Made by a program: the position numbers and the translations under genes | Source: an uncultured Bacteroides sp. | Lineage (GTDB): Bacteria > Bacteroidota > Bacteroidia > Cytophagales > Cyclobacteriaceae | Direction: 5' to 3' | Assembly (NCBI GenBank): GCA_902168185.1 | Contig: CABHOV010000042.1 | Span: 49,405 to 113,404 of the forward strand | DNA length: 64,000 nucleotides | Shown here: one piece after another, positions 49,345 through 57,640 of the stretch | How positions within the stretch are numbered: position 1 is the stretch's first letter | Layout of the letters: each line of letters opens with the position of its first letter | Notes under the pieces: model-generated | Told to the model about the DNA's origin: nothing | The model's input: only the letters and a program-made list of their open reading frames with translations | The model's database searches: none

Positions 49345-49799
49345 AAGAAGAATTATTATATGAACCGATCCGTGATCTGTTCAGTAATCAAAATTAAATT
49401 ATTTGAATCGAATGTGAGTTACTTATAGTGATATAGTTTTCACACCGTTGTATGCACCGGCAAGCAATCTCATAATTATTTTTCCAGCAATAGCTTGTTG
49501 TATTATAAAACCCGCTTACCTTTGCACAGCATTTCACCTCCATTATGTTTTATTTAACGAGGGCAGAAATTATGTTGGTACTTAGATTACATATCCCCAA
49601 ATAACAGCCACGGTAAGTATTTTACCGGATCGGGCCAGGCATTTTCAAGCCAAATTTAATAACAAAAATTCAGGCATAGTTTGTCAGGAGTAGCGTGTGT
49701 TCGCTTTACACTTTGGTGTATCGTTCAAACACAATTATACTTTATTGCGTGCAGTAAGGAGTATACCTCTTGCCTATACTTTGCCCTATGTAAACTTTT
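49345..49799 (+). promoter_or_regulatory. intergenic region with promoter upstream of rtcB 1
   Basis: TTG (49495-49497), 19 nt, TACCTTTG (49517-49524) is an excellent Bacteroidetes promoter on the plus strand, about 270 nt before rtcB 1. A 19-codon ORF (49545-49604, MFYLTRAEIMLVLRLHIPK) follows it. Closer to the gene, TATACTTTG (49775-49783) is an imperfect -7 box with one extra base, and TTGCGTGCAGTA (49745-49756) resembles the right half of the island's operator with 2 nt inserted. On the minus strand TAATTTTG (plus 49389-49396) may serve nuoC. Confidence 0.5.
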
Positions 49800-51209
49800 A
49801 TGGGCAAACATAAGATCAATATAAAAGACCTTCAGGTCATCAGCTTTTCAACGGACGTTGCAAGAAGTCTCGCCTTAAACATTATGAACAGGCACTTCAA
49901 GCATACACCGAATGAAGAGAAATTAAAATTAATAGCCGATGTACTTGAGCACCCGCAGCTGTATACACAGCACGCAACGCTCAGTATACTGGCACACAAA
50001 CTTCTGAATATAACCAGCACTATAGATATAGGGCAAGCATATGACTTGGAAGATGATGCCAAACATTTCGATGTATTTGGCAATAAGCATATCGAGGGAA
50101 ATGCTATTCGGCAAATGGAACTTGCCATGCGATTACCGATTGCAGTAAAAGGAGCTTTGATGCCTGACGCGCATCAGGGATATGGTCTGCCCATTGGTGG
50201 TGTATTGGCAACACACAACGCTGTGATTCCATATGGTGTAGGGATGGACATTGGTTGTCGTATGGCACTCAGCATTCTGGATCTACCCGGGAGTTATACA
50301 GAGCATCGTGCATATGAGTTGAAGAAAGCTCTACAAAAAGACACGCACTTCGGCAATGAAGGAGGACTGGAGCAATCGCAGGAGCACGACATTCTCGACC
50401 ATCCGGATTTTCAAAAAACGGATTTACTGAAACGTCTGCATGGTAAAGCTGTGAGACAACTCGGCAGTTCGGGTTCTGGAAATCATTTTGTGGAGTTCGG
50501 TATAGTTGAACTTCATGAAAGTAATACGCTTGATCTTCCGGCTAGCCGATATGCTGCTATACTCTCTCACTCCGGCTCTCGAAGTCTGGGTGCGAACATC
50601 GCTCAGCACTATACAAATATAGCGATGGATCGCTGCAAGCTTCCGCGTGAAGCAAAGCAGCTTGCATGGCTCACGATGGACAGCGCTGAAGGTGAAGAGT
50701 ACTGGCTCTCGATGAATCTGGCTGGAGAATATGCGAAGGCATGTCACCAGCGCATTCATCACAACCTCGTCAGAACTCTGGGAGTAAAAGTTCTCAAGAC
50801 GATTGACAACCATCACAACTTTGCGTGGAAGGAACATCTCGCGGATGGCAAAGAGTATATCGTCCACAGAAAGGGCGCTACACCGGCAGCACAAGGTATA
50901 TATGGTGTGATTCCCGGAAGTATGATCGCTCCCGGATTTATAGTTCGGGGTTTAGGAAACGAAGCTTCGCTAAATTCTGCAGCGCATGGTGCCGGCAGAA
51001 AGATGTCCCGACAAAAAGCGAAAGACTCCACCACGATGGGCAGCATGAAAAAATTACTGCAATCAGAAAAAGTACTGCTTCTGGGAGGCAGTCCTGAAGA
51101 AGCACCCGGTGCGTATAAAGACATCGAGGCAATTATGAACAGCCAGCATACGCTGGTAAATATTGAAGGTAAATTTCATCCGAAGATTGTTCGGATGGCG
51201 AAAGATTAA
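49800..51209 (+). CDS. rtcB: RNA-splicing ligase RtcB, copy 1
   Basis: A 469-aa GTP- and Mn-dependent RNA ligase that joins 2',3'-cyclic phosphate or 3'-phosphate ends to 5'-OH ends. Visible: the core GALMPDAHQGYGLPIGGVLA, metal-site Cys in VGMDIGCRMALS, GSSGSGNHFVEFG, the catalytic guanylylated His in LNSAAHGAGRKMSRQKAK, and TRNA/RNA-binding C-terminus. It is longer at the N-terminus than copy 2 at the window end (about 40% visibly shared blocks). The AAA/M41 protease gene starts 4 nt after its stop, so the two are one transcript. Confidence 0.94.
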   Translation: MGKHKINIKDLQVISFSTDVARSLALNIMNRHFKHTPNEEKLKLIADVLEHPQLYTQHATLSILAHKLLNITSTIDIGQAYDLEDDAKHFDVFGNKHIEGNAIRQMELAMRLPIAVKGALMPDAHQGYGLPIGGVLATHNAVIPYGVGMDIGCRMALSILDLPGSYTEHRAYELKKALQKDTHFGNEGGLEQSQEHDILDHPDFQKTDLLKRLHGKAVRQLGSSGSGNHFVEFGIVELHESNTLDLPASRYAAILSHSGSRSLGANIAQHYTNIAMDRCKLPREAKQLAWLTMDSAEGEEYWLSMNLAGEYAKACHQRIHHNLVRTLGVKVLKTIDNHHNFAWKEHLADGKEYIVHRKGATPAAQGIYGVIPGSMIAPGFIVRGLGNEASLNSAAHGAGRKMSRQKAKDSTTMGSMKKLLQSEKVLLLGGSPEEAPGAYKDIEAIMNSQHTLVNIEGKFHPKIVRMAKD

Positions 51210-51213
51210 GGTT

Positions 51214-53274
51214 ATGGAAACATTACATAAACACATTGGATTAATAGAAAAGAAAAAACGAATCGAGACGATCACGGTTCAATTGAAGGAACGCTTTATT
51301 GGATTGGACAATGTCATTGACGAGATCATGTCTTTAATGATGCCGTGGTATCTTTTTCCGGAAGCGCAGCTTAGGCCTACCGTTGTAAATTTATGGGGGC
51401 TAACCGGATCTGGCAAAACTGCATTGGTACAAGGCATTATAGACTTACTTGAACATCGTAAACTATATACGCACATTGACATGGGTGAATTCGAATCAGA
51501 CTCTGCTGCGTGGATTAAAAATATATTCACAGACGATCTTGATTTCTTTCATCAGAAGCCAGCGATCATTTGCCTGGATGAATTCCAGTTTGCCAGAACA
51601 CTGGACACAAACCAGAGTGAACTCGGCAAGGATAAACTTCGTGTGGTGTGGGATTTACTGGACTCTGGAAAGATCCACTATATTCCAAGGAACAGTACAT
51701 ATTACTTGTTCCGTGCAGACTCGTGTATTAAAAAGCTGGATAAAGCCGCCAAGGCTGGGGTTGTGATTGAGCAGGGCGAAATTGTAGCCGGAGAAGAAAT
51801 ATTCGTAAAACTTTTCGAAACATTTTATTTCGATCAGTATGATCGCTACAATGAGCCTTTAGATAAATCCTATTTTTTATCAAAGGATTTCGTTGAAGGT
51901 ATATATGGTTTGTTTGATTATGACGAGTTCTCCAAAGACTATATCCGCCAACGTATAAAGACATGTTCCTTGGAAGAGTTGCGAATATTTATACTCGAAG
52001 GGATGAAAACACGCCCTGCCACGAAGGAGCTTGATATGTCGCAGTCACTCATCTTTGTCCTGGGAAACCTGGATGAAGCTTATCCAATGAGCCATAGTAT
52101 GAATCCGGACATAAGCGCTGATGATTTTTACCAGGCTACTACACACATCAGCATTGCTACTATAAAAAGTGCTTTGCGAAAAAGATTCAGGAGCGAGCAG
52201 ATTGCACGATTGGGTAACAATCACATCATCTATAAATCGTTTAAGAATGCGCACTTTCGTGAATTGATAGAACGCGAGTTGACACGGGTAGGAAAATTCG
52301 TTCATACAACGTTTGGGTGGTGTGTTGACTTTGATTCTTCGGTAGTTGATATAGTATATGCTGAAGGAGTATTTCCATCACAAGGTACACGCCCTGTATT
52401 TACCACTATAAAAAATCTGGTTGAATCCAGGATCAGCAAAATTGTAATGGAGATCGTTGACAAAAACCTGACTGCCGGCACTATTCATTGGTACTATGCC
52501 GAAGAATACTATTTATTTGAGATCTGTGATGTGAATGATAAGTATATACATTCGTTTCTCGATGCGGTTAACCTAAAAATCGACAACCTGCGGAAGACCA
52601 CCAGTAAGAGTACACAAGCTCATACCGGTATACATGAAGCAGGCCATGCTATTCTTGCCGCGCTCACGTTGCGCATCGTCCCATCTGTTGTAGTCTCCAA
52701 AACTGCTTCCGATGATGGTGAAGGATTTTGCATGATCAACTTCCCGGACGGCCCTATGACAAAGGATACTATTCGGAAAGATATAATTTTGACCTTGGGT
52801 GGTTATGCAGCGGAGAAGCTGATCTTCGGTGAGGAGCATACATCTTCCGGTGTACAGCATGATATTGAAAATGCTACCGAGCTTGCTAATCGGGCGGTGC
52901 GTAAATACGCGATGGGAAGTGATCCGATCTATATTACACAGCCATACTCGAACAACAACGATAGCTTTTATCATAGCGAAAAGTATTCGCAGGAGGCTAT
53001 ACGTGTTATCAAAGAGTGCATGCAGGAAGCTGAGCAAATATTGCGCAAAGACAAACTTCTGTTGTTAAAGATGGGATCCTACCTCACTACGCATTCACGC
53101 ATGGACGAAGGTATGATCGCAGACTTCATCAAACGCTATAGCACCGAAGAATGGGTGCGTACAGAAGGGTTCATCCAAAAGGACGAATACTATACCTTCG
53201 ATAATACATTGGAGTTGCAGATCAAAGAACTGGAGCAACCTTCCATAAAGTATCTGGAGGTTGAAATGATATAG
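51214..53274 (+). CDS. soluble AAA+ ATPase fused to an M41 (FtsH-type) zinc peptidase
   Basis: Start 51214 follows rtcB by 4 nt; the longer frame begins inside rtcB. In the 686-aa product, Walker A is GLTGSGKT (62-69) and Walker B IICLDEFQ (118-125), in a Clp-like AAA+ context (RFIGLDNVIDEIMSLMMPW before it). The C-terminal third is an M41 domain: zinc site HEAGH (474-478), LGGYAAEKLIFGE, and the third ligand Asp550 in SSGVQHDIENATELANRAV. FtsH has two N-terminal membrane helices; none is seen here, so this is a soluble relative. It presumably unfolds and degrades a protein linked to RNA repair, perhaps stalled ligase or ribosomal factors. Substrate unknown. Confidence 0.85.
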   Translation: METLHKHIGLIEKKKRIETITVQLKERFIGLDNVIDEIMSLMMPWYLFPEAQLRPTVVNLWGLTGSGKTALVQGIIDLLEHRKLYTHIDMGEFESDSAAWIKNIFTDDLDFFHQKPAIICLDEFQFARTLDTNQSELGKDKLRVVWDLLDSGKIHYIPRNSTYYLFRADSCIKKLDKAAKAGVVIEQGEIVAGEEIFVKLFETFYFDQYDRYNEPLDKSYFLSKDFVEGIYGLFDYDEFSKDYIRQRIKTCSLEELRIFILEGMKTRPATKELDMSQSLIFVLGNLDEAYPMSHSMNPDISADDFYQATTHISIATIKSALRKRFRSEQIARLGNNHIIYKSFKNAHFRELIERELTRVGKFVHTTFGWCVDFDSSVVDIVYAEGVFPSQGTRPVFTTIKNLVESRISKIVMEIVDKNLTAGTIHWYYAEEYYLFEICDVNDKYIHSFLDAVNLKIDNLRKTTSKSTQAHTGIHEAGHAILAALTLRIVPSVVVSKTASDDGEGFCMINFPDGPMTKDTIRKDIILTLGGYAAEKLIFGEEHTSSGVQHDIENATELANRAVRKYAMGSDPIYITQPYSNNNDSFYHSEKYSQEAIRVIKECMQEAEQILRKDKLLLLKMGSYLTTHSRMDEGMIADFIKRYSTEEWVRTEGFIQKDEYYTFDNTLELQIKELEQPSIKYLEVEMI

Positions 53275-53283
53275 TCAATACAA

Positions 53284-53326
53284 GGCAAAGAAATTAACAG
53301 CACGCAGGCGTTTCTTTGCCTTTTTT
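53284..53326 (+). terminator. terminator of the rtcB 1 - protease operon
   Basis: GGCAAAGAAA (53284-53293) and TTTCTTTGCC (53311-53320) are exact complements, followed by six T. Confidence 0.88.
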
Positions 53327-53394
53327 CTCCATCTAATTTAACAGGCTCGGGCTATATACTAATTTTAATAACTTTAACACTCAATTACCAAATC

Positions 53395-54573
53395 ATGCAA
53401 GGAGAATATAGAACGGCAAAGGGCTGGAGAATTTTCATATATATTTTCTCGCCGATATTGATTACAGTTTTTATTGTCACGGGTATTATACCCTTCATAT
53501 TTGAAGATTCCAATACAACAGTAACTATATTACTAGTCGTGTTCTCTTTGAGTATGATAGCCCTTTTTTCATATGGACTTATCGATGCCGTTAAAGGGAA
53601 ATTTGTGATTGAACAAGACCACCTGCTGTCGGTCACTGCGTTCGGATCACGGGCACTGAAGTTCGATGGAATCAGAGGATATAGAGTAGATCAGAACTAT
53701 ATCCACATTATCCCGATAGACACGCACCAAAAGAAATTAAAGGTAAGTACCTATACAGAAAGGTCGCAACAAATAACGGACTGGCTTTCGACAAGGTACC
53801 CGGAACTCGATACGCTGGAGGCATTAGAGGAAGAAAAGAATATATTGGATGACTTCTCGTTTGGAATGTCGAAACAAGCCAGAGAATACAAATTAGGTGA
53901 AGCAAAGCGAATCGCAAAGATCACCAACGCAACAGGCTTTGTCTTATTTCTATGGATAACATTCTATCCTTTCCCCTACTCAATCGCCATATCCCTGGGT
54001 ATAGTTTATCCTTTGCTTGTCATGGTGATCCTATATCTATACCGGGGACTTTTGCGAATGGATGAACGTAAAAATAGCGCATACCCTTCTGTTGTGTCCG
54101 GCTTCCTAATGGCCGGACTGGGTCTGTCGCTCCGAGCGTTGATGGATTTTAATATCCTGGAATACAAACAGCTTTGGATAACCATTGGTATAGCCGCAGG
54201 ATTGCTATTTATCCTGATTATTGCATTAACTAAATTACCAGAATTCAAAACCTGGGAGGATTACTTTGCGATACCTACCATTATCATTGTGGTAAGCTCA
54301 TACAGCTTCGGAGCTTATACACTTGCAAACTGTACGTATGACGAATCAGTGCCTTTATACTATAACAGTGAAATTCTGGATAAAGAAATGACTACAGGAA
54401 AAAGCACTTCTTATTATTTCACCGTAATCTCCTGGCATGGAACAAATGAAATCGAAAAGATAAAAGTTAGCGCAGATGAATATAGCAGCGCCAATGCAGG
54501 TGATCACATTACCATTTATGAAAAAGAAGGCCTTTTCAAGACACCATGGTATTTTGTGATGCTTCAGGAATAG
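53395..54573 (+). CDS. hypothetical multi-spanning membrane protein
   Basis: A 392-aa protein: two N-terminal helices (FIYIFSPILITVFIVTGIIPF, TILLVVFSLSMIALFSYGLI), a PH-like cytoplasmic segment (GKFVIEQDHLLSVTAFGSRA LKFDGIRGY), a cluster of five further helices, and a C-terminal soluble domain after a last helix (SSYSFGAYTLANCTYD...). No family is recognised. It has its own region between two terminated units inside the RNA repair island, so a link to repair is only by location. Confidence 0.65.
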   Translation: MQGEYRTAKGWRIFIYIFSPILITVFIVTGIIPFIFEDSNTTVTILLVVFSLSMIALFSYGLIDAVKGKFVIEQDHLLSVTAFGSRALKFDGIRGYRVDQNYIHIIPIDTHQKKLKVSTYTERSQQITDWLSTRYPELDTLEALEEEKNILDDFSFGMSKQAREYKLGEAKRIAKITNATGFVLFLWITFYPFPYSIAISLGIVYPLLVMVILYLYRGLLRMDERKNSAYPSVVSGFLMAGLGLSLRALMDFNILEYKQLWITIGIAAGLLFILIIALTKLPEFKTWEDYFAIPTIIIVVSSYSFGAYTLANCTYDESVPLYYNSEILDKEMTTGKSTSYYFTVISWHGTNEIEKIKVSADEYSSANAGDHITIYEKEGLFKTPWYFVMLQE

Positions 54574-54884
54574 ATATACTATCCTATCCATAGAACCTTG
54601 AGAATTTTCGCGTAACTTCTTTATGAATTTTTCGTTTGCAACGCACAAGTGTCCTATATTTGTGCACTATAAAATTGTTTCACCCTTAACCAGAGGGACT
54701 TTAAAAATGCTCGTCTTGTAATACTATATTATCGCAAAAAGATTCCTTAATCACAAGGAGATGAAACAATATTGCGATCACTCAAACTATTCTGATATAA
54801 TTGACTCTTGAGGATTCTGTCTTCAATGCTCCGCTATATACAGGATAATCACTTTCATTTTCTTTACTTTTAATTACAAGACGT
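54574..54884 (+). promoter_or_regulatory. promoter and long leader of the RNA ligase operon
   Basis: TATATTTG (54655-54662) fits the -7 box; TTTG lies 16 nt upstream, slightly short. GCACAA (54643-54648) and TTGTGC (54660-54665) form an inverted repeat over the -7 box. The mRNA leader would be about 215 nt. In it CGCAAAAAGATT (54733-54744) copies the left half and spacer of the Ro60/rtcB 2 operator, and ATTGCGATCACT (54771-54782) resembles its right half at a longer distance. Confidence 0.45.
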
Positions 54885-55580
54885 ATGAGTATTTCCAGAA
54901 AATATGGAAGGACCTATCATTATCCCTTTTCGCCAGGCACAACCAGCGATGACCGCATTCACCATGACTATTGGGTAGATGTAAGCAGAATAAAATCAAT
55001 TGTCCATACTGAAAAACTGGATGGAGAAAACAATTGTCTGAGTCGCTATGGCGTTTTTGCAAGGTCGCATGCTGCCCCCACGGTATCACCGTGGACACAA
55101 GCGATTCGTGAGCGATGGGATTTGATAAAAAATGACCTTGGCGACATCGAAATATTTGGTGAAAACCTTTACGCGATTCATTCGATCGAGTATAGGAAAC
55201 TAGAACATCATTACTACGTGTTCGCTATTCGGATTCAGGACATGTGGCTTAGCTGGGAAGAAGTAAAATTCTATGCAGCCTTGTTTGATTTTCCTACCGT
55301 GCCCGAATTAAAAATAGTACAGCCGGATAGTGAATCTGTCTTTCGTCATGATGTAGTCAGCCTTACGAAGCAAGTCAGTGTATTGGATTCGATCGATATA
55401 CTCACAGAGAACTCGTGCACCTGCGAAGGTATAGTCAGCCGAAATGCAGATGAATACCCCGTGGATGATTTCAAACATCACGTCCTAAAGTATGTCCGTA
55501 AAGGACATGTAAAAACGGATGAACATTGGACACGCCATTGGCGAAGAGCAAAGTTGCAGTGGGAATATCCACAAGTATAA
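54885..55580 (+). CDS. ATP-dependent RNA ligase
   Basis: A 231-aa ligase of the nucleotidyltransferase superfamily. Motif I KLDGEN has the adenylated Lys44; motif III is IEIFGEN (88-94); IIIa YYVFAI (110-115); motif IV CEGIVSR (180-186); motif V VLKYVRKGH (200-208). It seals 3'-OH to 5'-phosphate RNA ends. It is 18 nt upstream of HD-Pnk, which makes exactly those ends, so the two form an end-healing and sealing pair, as known from Runella slithyformis-type clusters. Confidence 0.88.
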   Translation: MSISRKYGRTYHYPFSPGTTSDDRIHHDYWVDVSRIKSIVHTEKLDGENNCLSRYGVFARSHAAPTVSPWTQAIRERWDLIKNDLGDIEIFGENLYAIHSIEYRKLEHHYYVFAIRIQDMWLSWEEVKFYAALFDFPTVPELKIVQPDSESVFRHDVVSLTKQVSVLDSIDILTENSCTCEGIVSRNADEYPVDDFKHHVLKYVRKGHVKTDEHWTRHWRRAKLQWEYPQV

Positions 55581-55598
55581 TTTTAAACTATTTAATTT

Positions 55599-56702
55599 AT
55601 GAATTGGTCACTATCTAAAAATAAAGAATGGAGTCATCTTGAGCAGCAATTCGAGTGGGTTGCTGCTATGCGTGACGTTCCGCAGGATTCGCTATACCAC
55701 GCCGAGGGAAATGTATCCGTACACACCCAAATGGTTTTGCAAGCATTAACAGCCGATACCGCTTTTCAAAAACTAACAGAAGAAGATCGGGAGTTACTCT
55801 GGACAGCTGCATTACTTCATGATGTTGAGAAACGATCAACAACGGCAACGGAAGCGAATGGCAGGATCTCATCACATGGTCATGCACGCAAGGGAGAGCT
55901 CACCGCGCGCAGAGTTTTATACGAACAAGGTATACCTTTTAAAGAACGGGAATCTATAGCGGCCTTGGTTCGCTATCACGGACTTCCACTTTGGGTAATG
56001 GAGAAAAGAAACTCAGTAAAATCATTACTGGAAGCATCACTCCGCACAGACATGAAATTACTTTCATTATTAGCCCGGGCAGATGTACGCGGAAGAATTT
56101 GTGCAGATCAACAGGAGCTTCTGGATCGCGTTGATTTTTTTGACGCTTACTGTGAAGAACAATCATGCTGGCATGAACCGAGGGTCTTTGCTACAGACAA
56201 TGCAAAGTTTACATACTTCCATAAGGAAGATGCGCATCCTGACTATATACCGTTTGATGACCTGAGAGGTACTGTTGTTATGCTTTGCGGATTACCCGGC
56301 ATGGGTAAAGATCTGTATATAAAAAAGCATTACAGCAATTTGCCGATGCTGAGCCTAGATGCAATACGCGGAGCGCATAAACTAAAACCAGACGATGCAT
56401 CTGCAACAGGCTGGGCTGTTCAGCTGGCTAAGGAACAAGCACGCGAGCTTCTTCGTAAAGGTGAGCCCTTTGTATGGAACGCCACGAACATAACGCGCCA
56501 GATGCGGACGCAATGGATCGATCTGTTTGTTACTTATAAAGCTCGCATTAAGCTTATATACATTGAAGTGCCCTACCATGCGTGGCTGAAGCAAAACAAC
56601 GATCGCGAGTATGCCGTGCCTCAATCTGCCATGTTTCGGTTACTTCAAAAGCTGGAAGTTCCTTCAATTTATGAAGCCCACGAAGTTGTATATCATGTAT
56701 AG
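55599..56702 (+). CDS. HD-Pnk: HD-domain phosphoesterase fused to 5'-OH polynucleotide kinase
   Basis: A 367-aa bifunctional RNA end-healing enzyme. The HD domain (residues about 20-190) has H42, HD at 74-75 in ALLHDVEK, H93/H95 and H127 plus LARADVRGR, fitting a 2',3'-cyclic phosphate phosphoesterase. The kinase P-loop is GLPGMGKD (231-238), followed by DAIRGAH lid residues and WNATNITRQMR, as in AAA_33 polynucleotide kinases. The Asp after the P-loop Lys occurs in this branch in place of Ser/Thr. The same domain order was characterised in Runella slithyformis HD-Pnk. It is co-transcribed with the RNA ligase. Confidence 0.9.
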   Translation: MNWSLSKNKEWSHLEQQFEWVAAMRDVPQDSLYHAEGNVSVHTQMVLQALTADTAFQKLTEEDRELLWTAALLHDVEKRSTTATEANGRISSHGHARKGELTARRVLYEQGIPFKERESIAALVRYHGLPLWVMEKRNSVKSLLEASLRTDMKLLSLLARADVRGRICADQQELLDRVDFFDAYCEEQSCWHEPRVFATDNAKFTYFHKEDAHPDYIPFDDLRGTVVMLCGLPGMGKDLYIKKHYSNLPMLSLDAIRGAHKLKPDDASATGWAVQLAKEQARELLRKGEPFVWNATNITRQMRTQWIDLFVTYKARIKLIYIEVPYHAWLKQNNDREYAVPQSAMFRLLQKLEVPSIYEAHEVVYHV

Positions 56703-56713
56703 ATGAAGTAAAG

Positions 56714-56746
56714 AAAAGGCTTCACGGAAATACCGGAAGCCTTTTT
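56714..56746. terminator. bidirectional terminator between HD-Pnk and the tRNA array
   Basis: AAAAGGCTTC (56714-56723) and GAAGCCTTTT (56736-56745) are exact complements with inner CGG/CCG, and T's or A's flank both sides. Confidence 0.85.
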
Positions 56747-56764
56747 CCTATATAGTACACAACG

Positions 56765-56806
56765 ACTATTCGAAACTCAACCAGAACCCATGAATCCACG
56801 AATAGT
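56765..56806 (-). ncRNA. long-loop inverted repeat at the 3' end of the tRNA array
   Basis: ACTATTCG (56765-56772) and CGAATAGT (56799-56806) are exact 8-nt complements with a 26-nt loop, between the tRNA-His gene and the terminator. It might be a processing element or a small stem-loop RNA. Function unknown. Confidence 0.35.
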
Positions 56807-56815
56807 GTATAGAAG

Positions 56816-56890
56816 GGTGATGCATGAGGCTCGAACTCATAAACACAAAATCCACAATTTTGCCGCTGATCCTGTTTGCGTTACATCACC
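56816..56890 (-). tRNA. tRNA-His (GTG), divergent
   Basis: Minus strand. The acceptor pairs GTGATGT with GCATCAC, plus the extra G-1 opposite C73 that marks tRNA-His. The anticodon arm CAAAA-TTGTGGA-TTTTG gives anticodon GTG, and the T arm ATGAG-TTCGAGC-CTCAT has a normal T-loop. The D arm is short and position 8 is not the usual T. CCA is not encoded. 5' leader sequence carries GCCTCATGC, complementary to the tRNA's own GCATGAGGC. Confidence 0.7.
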
Positions 56891-56933
56891 GTAATGTCGG
56901 AATGCCTCATGCTACCGAGTCACTCCGAAGTTG

Positions 56934-57009
56934 TAGGGTAACCTGGATTCGAACCAGGGACCTCCTGCTTCCAATGCAGGCGAGGATGACCAGACTCCTC
57001 CATTACCCT
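56934..57009 (-). tRNA. tRNA-Pro (TGG)-like
   Basis: Minus strand, 76 nt with discriminator A. Acceptor AGGGTAA/TTACCCT, D stem GAGG/CCTC with G18G19 in the loop, anticodon arm CCTGC-ATTGGAA-GCAGG (anticodon TGG), variable AGGTC, T arm CCTGG-TTCGAAT-CCAGG. All four arms pair perfectly. The body does not look like a usual bacterial tRNA-Pro (no C1:G72-type identity end), so charging specificity is uncertain. Confidence 0.7.
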
Positions 57010-57025
57010 ATATAGTATATCTAAT

Positions 57026-57052
57026 AAAAAAGCCTCCGTGGTCGGGAGGCTT
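57026..57052 (-). terminator. terminator inside the RNA array
   Basis: AAGCCTCC (57030-57037) and GGAGGCTT (57045-57052) pair, with plus-strand A5 before them. It separates the upstream tRNA-like genes from tRNA-Pro and tRNA-His. Confidence 0.75.
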
Positions 57053-57234
57053 CATGATTGTTAATGCTATGGCTTTGCATTACCTGTCATCAGACATATA
57101 GTCTGGCCTTCCAATTTTATCGGAGCGATGCGGGTTATACGGATTATATACTCTCATACGATACATGTTTTAACTATACGTTCTTATTACAAGAATGTTA
57201 CCTATCAGGTAACATTCATTCAAACAAAAATATT
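57053..57234 (-). ncRNA. structured segment of the array with GTTACC/GGTAAC palindrome
   Basis: On the minus strand TATTTTTG (plus 57225-57232) fits the -7 box. Just downstream is a 25-bp perfect hairpin palindrome, GAATGTTACC (57193-57202) and GGTAACATTC (57208-57217). The rest folds into small hairpins (CAGAC/GTCTG, AATGC/GCATT) and ends at the terminator 57026-57052. It may be an independent small RNA of about 200 nt; no tRNA could be drawn. Confidence 0.35.
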
Positions 57235-57323
57235 GTGGCGCGAAGGGCTTTAACCTCGATCTTTCCATAGCAGTGGTTTATCGCTACGAAACGCATTTAT
57301 CAGCGACTATGCTATCACGCCAC
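57235..57323 (-). ncRNA. tRNA-like element of unknown type (89 nt)
   Basis: Ends GTGGCGT and GCGCCAC pair as a 7-bp acceptor-like stem, and CGAGG.../...CTTCG forms a T-arm-like hairpin beside it. Inside, ATAGCA/TGCTAT and TCGCT/AGCGA pair in nested fashion instead of giving D and anticodon arms. The length would suit a class II tRNA, but no acceptable 7-nt anticodon loop was found, so this is a tRNA mimic or decayed tRNA. Confidence 0.4.
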
Positions 57324-57381
57324 CGGCATTATATACCAGATGTCAAAGATTTACTTCTTCATCCGATGTACCTGCCCTATG

Positions 57382-57454
57382 TGGAGATTCCTGGTAACGC
57401 TCCAGGTCCTTAGCTTTTTCAGAACTATGCTTCTACTTAGTTAGCTTAATCTCC
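57382..57454 (-). tRNA. tRNA-Phe (GAA)-like with variant T-loop
   Basis: Minus strand, 73 nt with discriminator A. Acceptor GGAGATT/AATCTCC, D stem GCT/AGC with an 11-nt loop, anticodon arm TAGTT-CTGAAAA-AGCTA (U33, anticodon GAA), T arm CCTGG-AGCGTTA-CCAGG. The T-loop reads A54 G55 C56 G57 T58, lacking T54, T55 and A58, which are near-invariant in tRNA. A perfect palindrome (57455-57467) lies at the 5' end. Confidence 0.55.
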
Positions 57455-57503
57455 GTTCAATTTGAACACTTACTATACATAGCATTGATATACTATACAA
57501 TTG

Positions 57504-57574
57504 TCCAGCCACACGGTAACGATCCGTGTTCTTCCCGTTAAAAGCGGGAAGCATCACCTTAATGCTTTGGCTGG
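57504..57574 (-). tRNA. tRNA-Lys (TTT)-like with variant T-loop
   Basis: Minus strand, 71 nt with discriminator A. Acceptor CCAGCCA/TGGCTGG, D stem GCAT/ATGC with GG in the loop, anticodon arm TCCCG-CTTTTAA-CGGGA (U33, anticodon TTT), T arm CACGG-ATCGTTA-CCGTG. Every arm pairs perfectly, yet the T-loop has A54 and T58 instead of T54 and A58. Just upstream GCTGGA/TCCAGC (57570-57591) can compete with the acceptor stem. Confidence 0.6.
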
Positions 57575-57640
57575 ATATACTTATCTCCAGCTTCCTTGTT
57601 TGATTCCATTCGTTTAATAATTTATACTATACTAATAATG

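Noticed and set aside
49545..49604. 19-codon ORF after the promoter upstream of rtcB 1 as a gene
   Set aside because: Too short to support without conservation; noted only as a possible leader peptide.
51163..51213. Extended start of the AAA/M41 protease inside rtcB
   Set aside because: The 17 extra residues are the alternate-frame reading of the RtcB C-terminus; the ATG at 51214 directly follows the rtcB stop.
56934..57009. tRNA-Trp (CCA) on the plus strand
   Set aside because: The anticodon stem is symmetric and gives CCA on the plus strand, but D and T arms are in the right order only on the minus strand.
57325..57470. tmRNA-like appearance around GCTAACTAAGTAGAAGC
   Set aside because: The segment folds exactly as a 73-nt tRNA-Phe-like cloverleaf, and no tag reading frame or pseudoknots are present.
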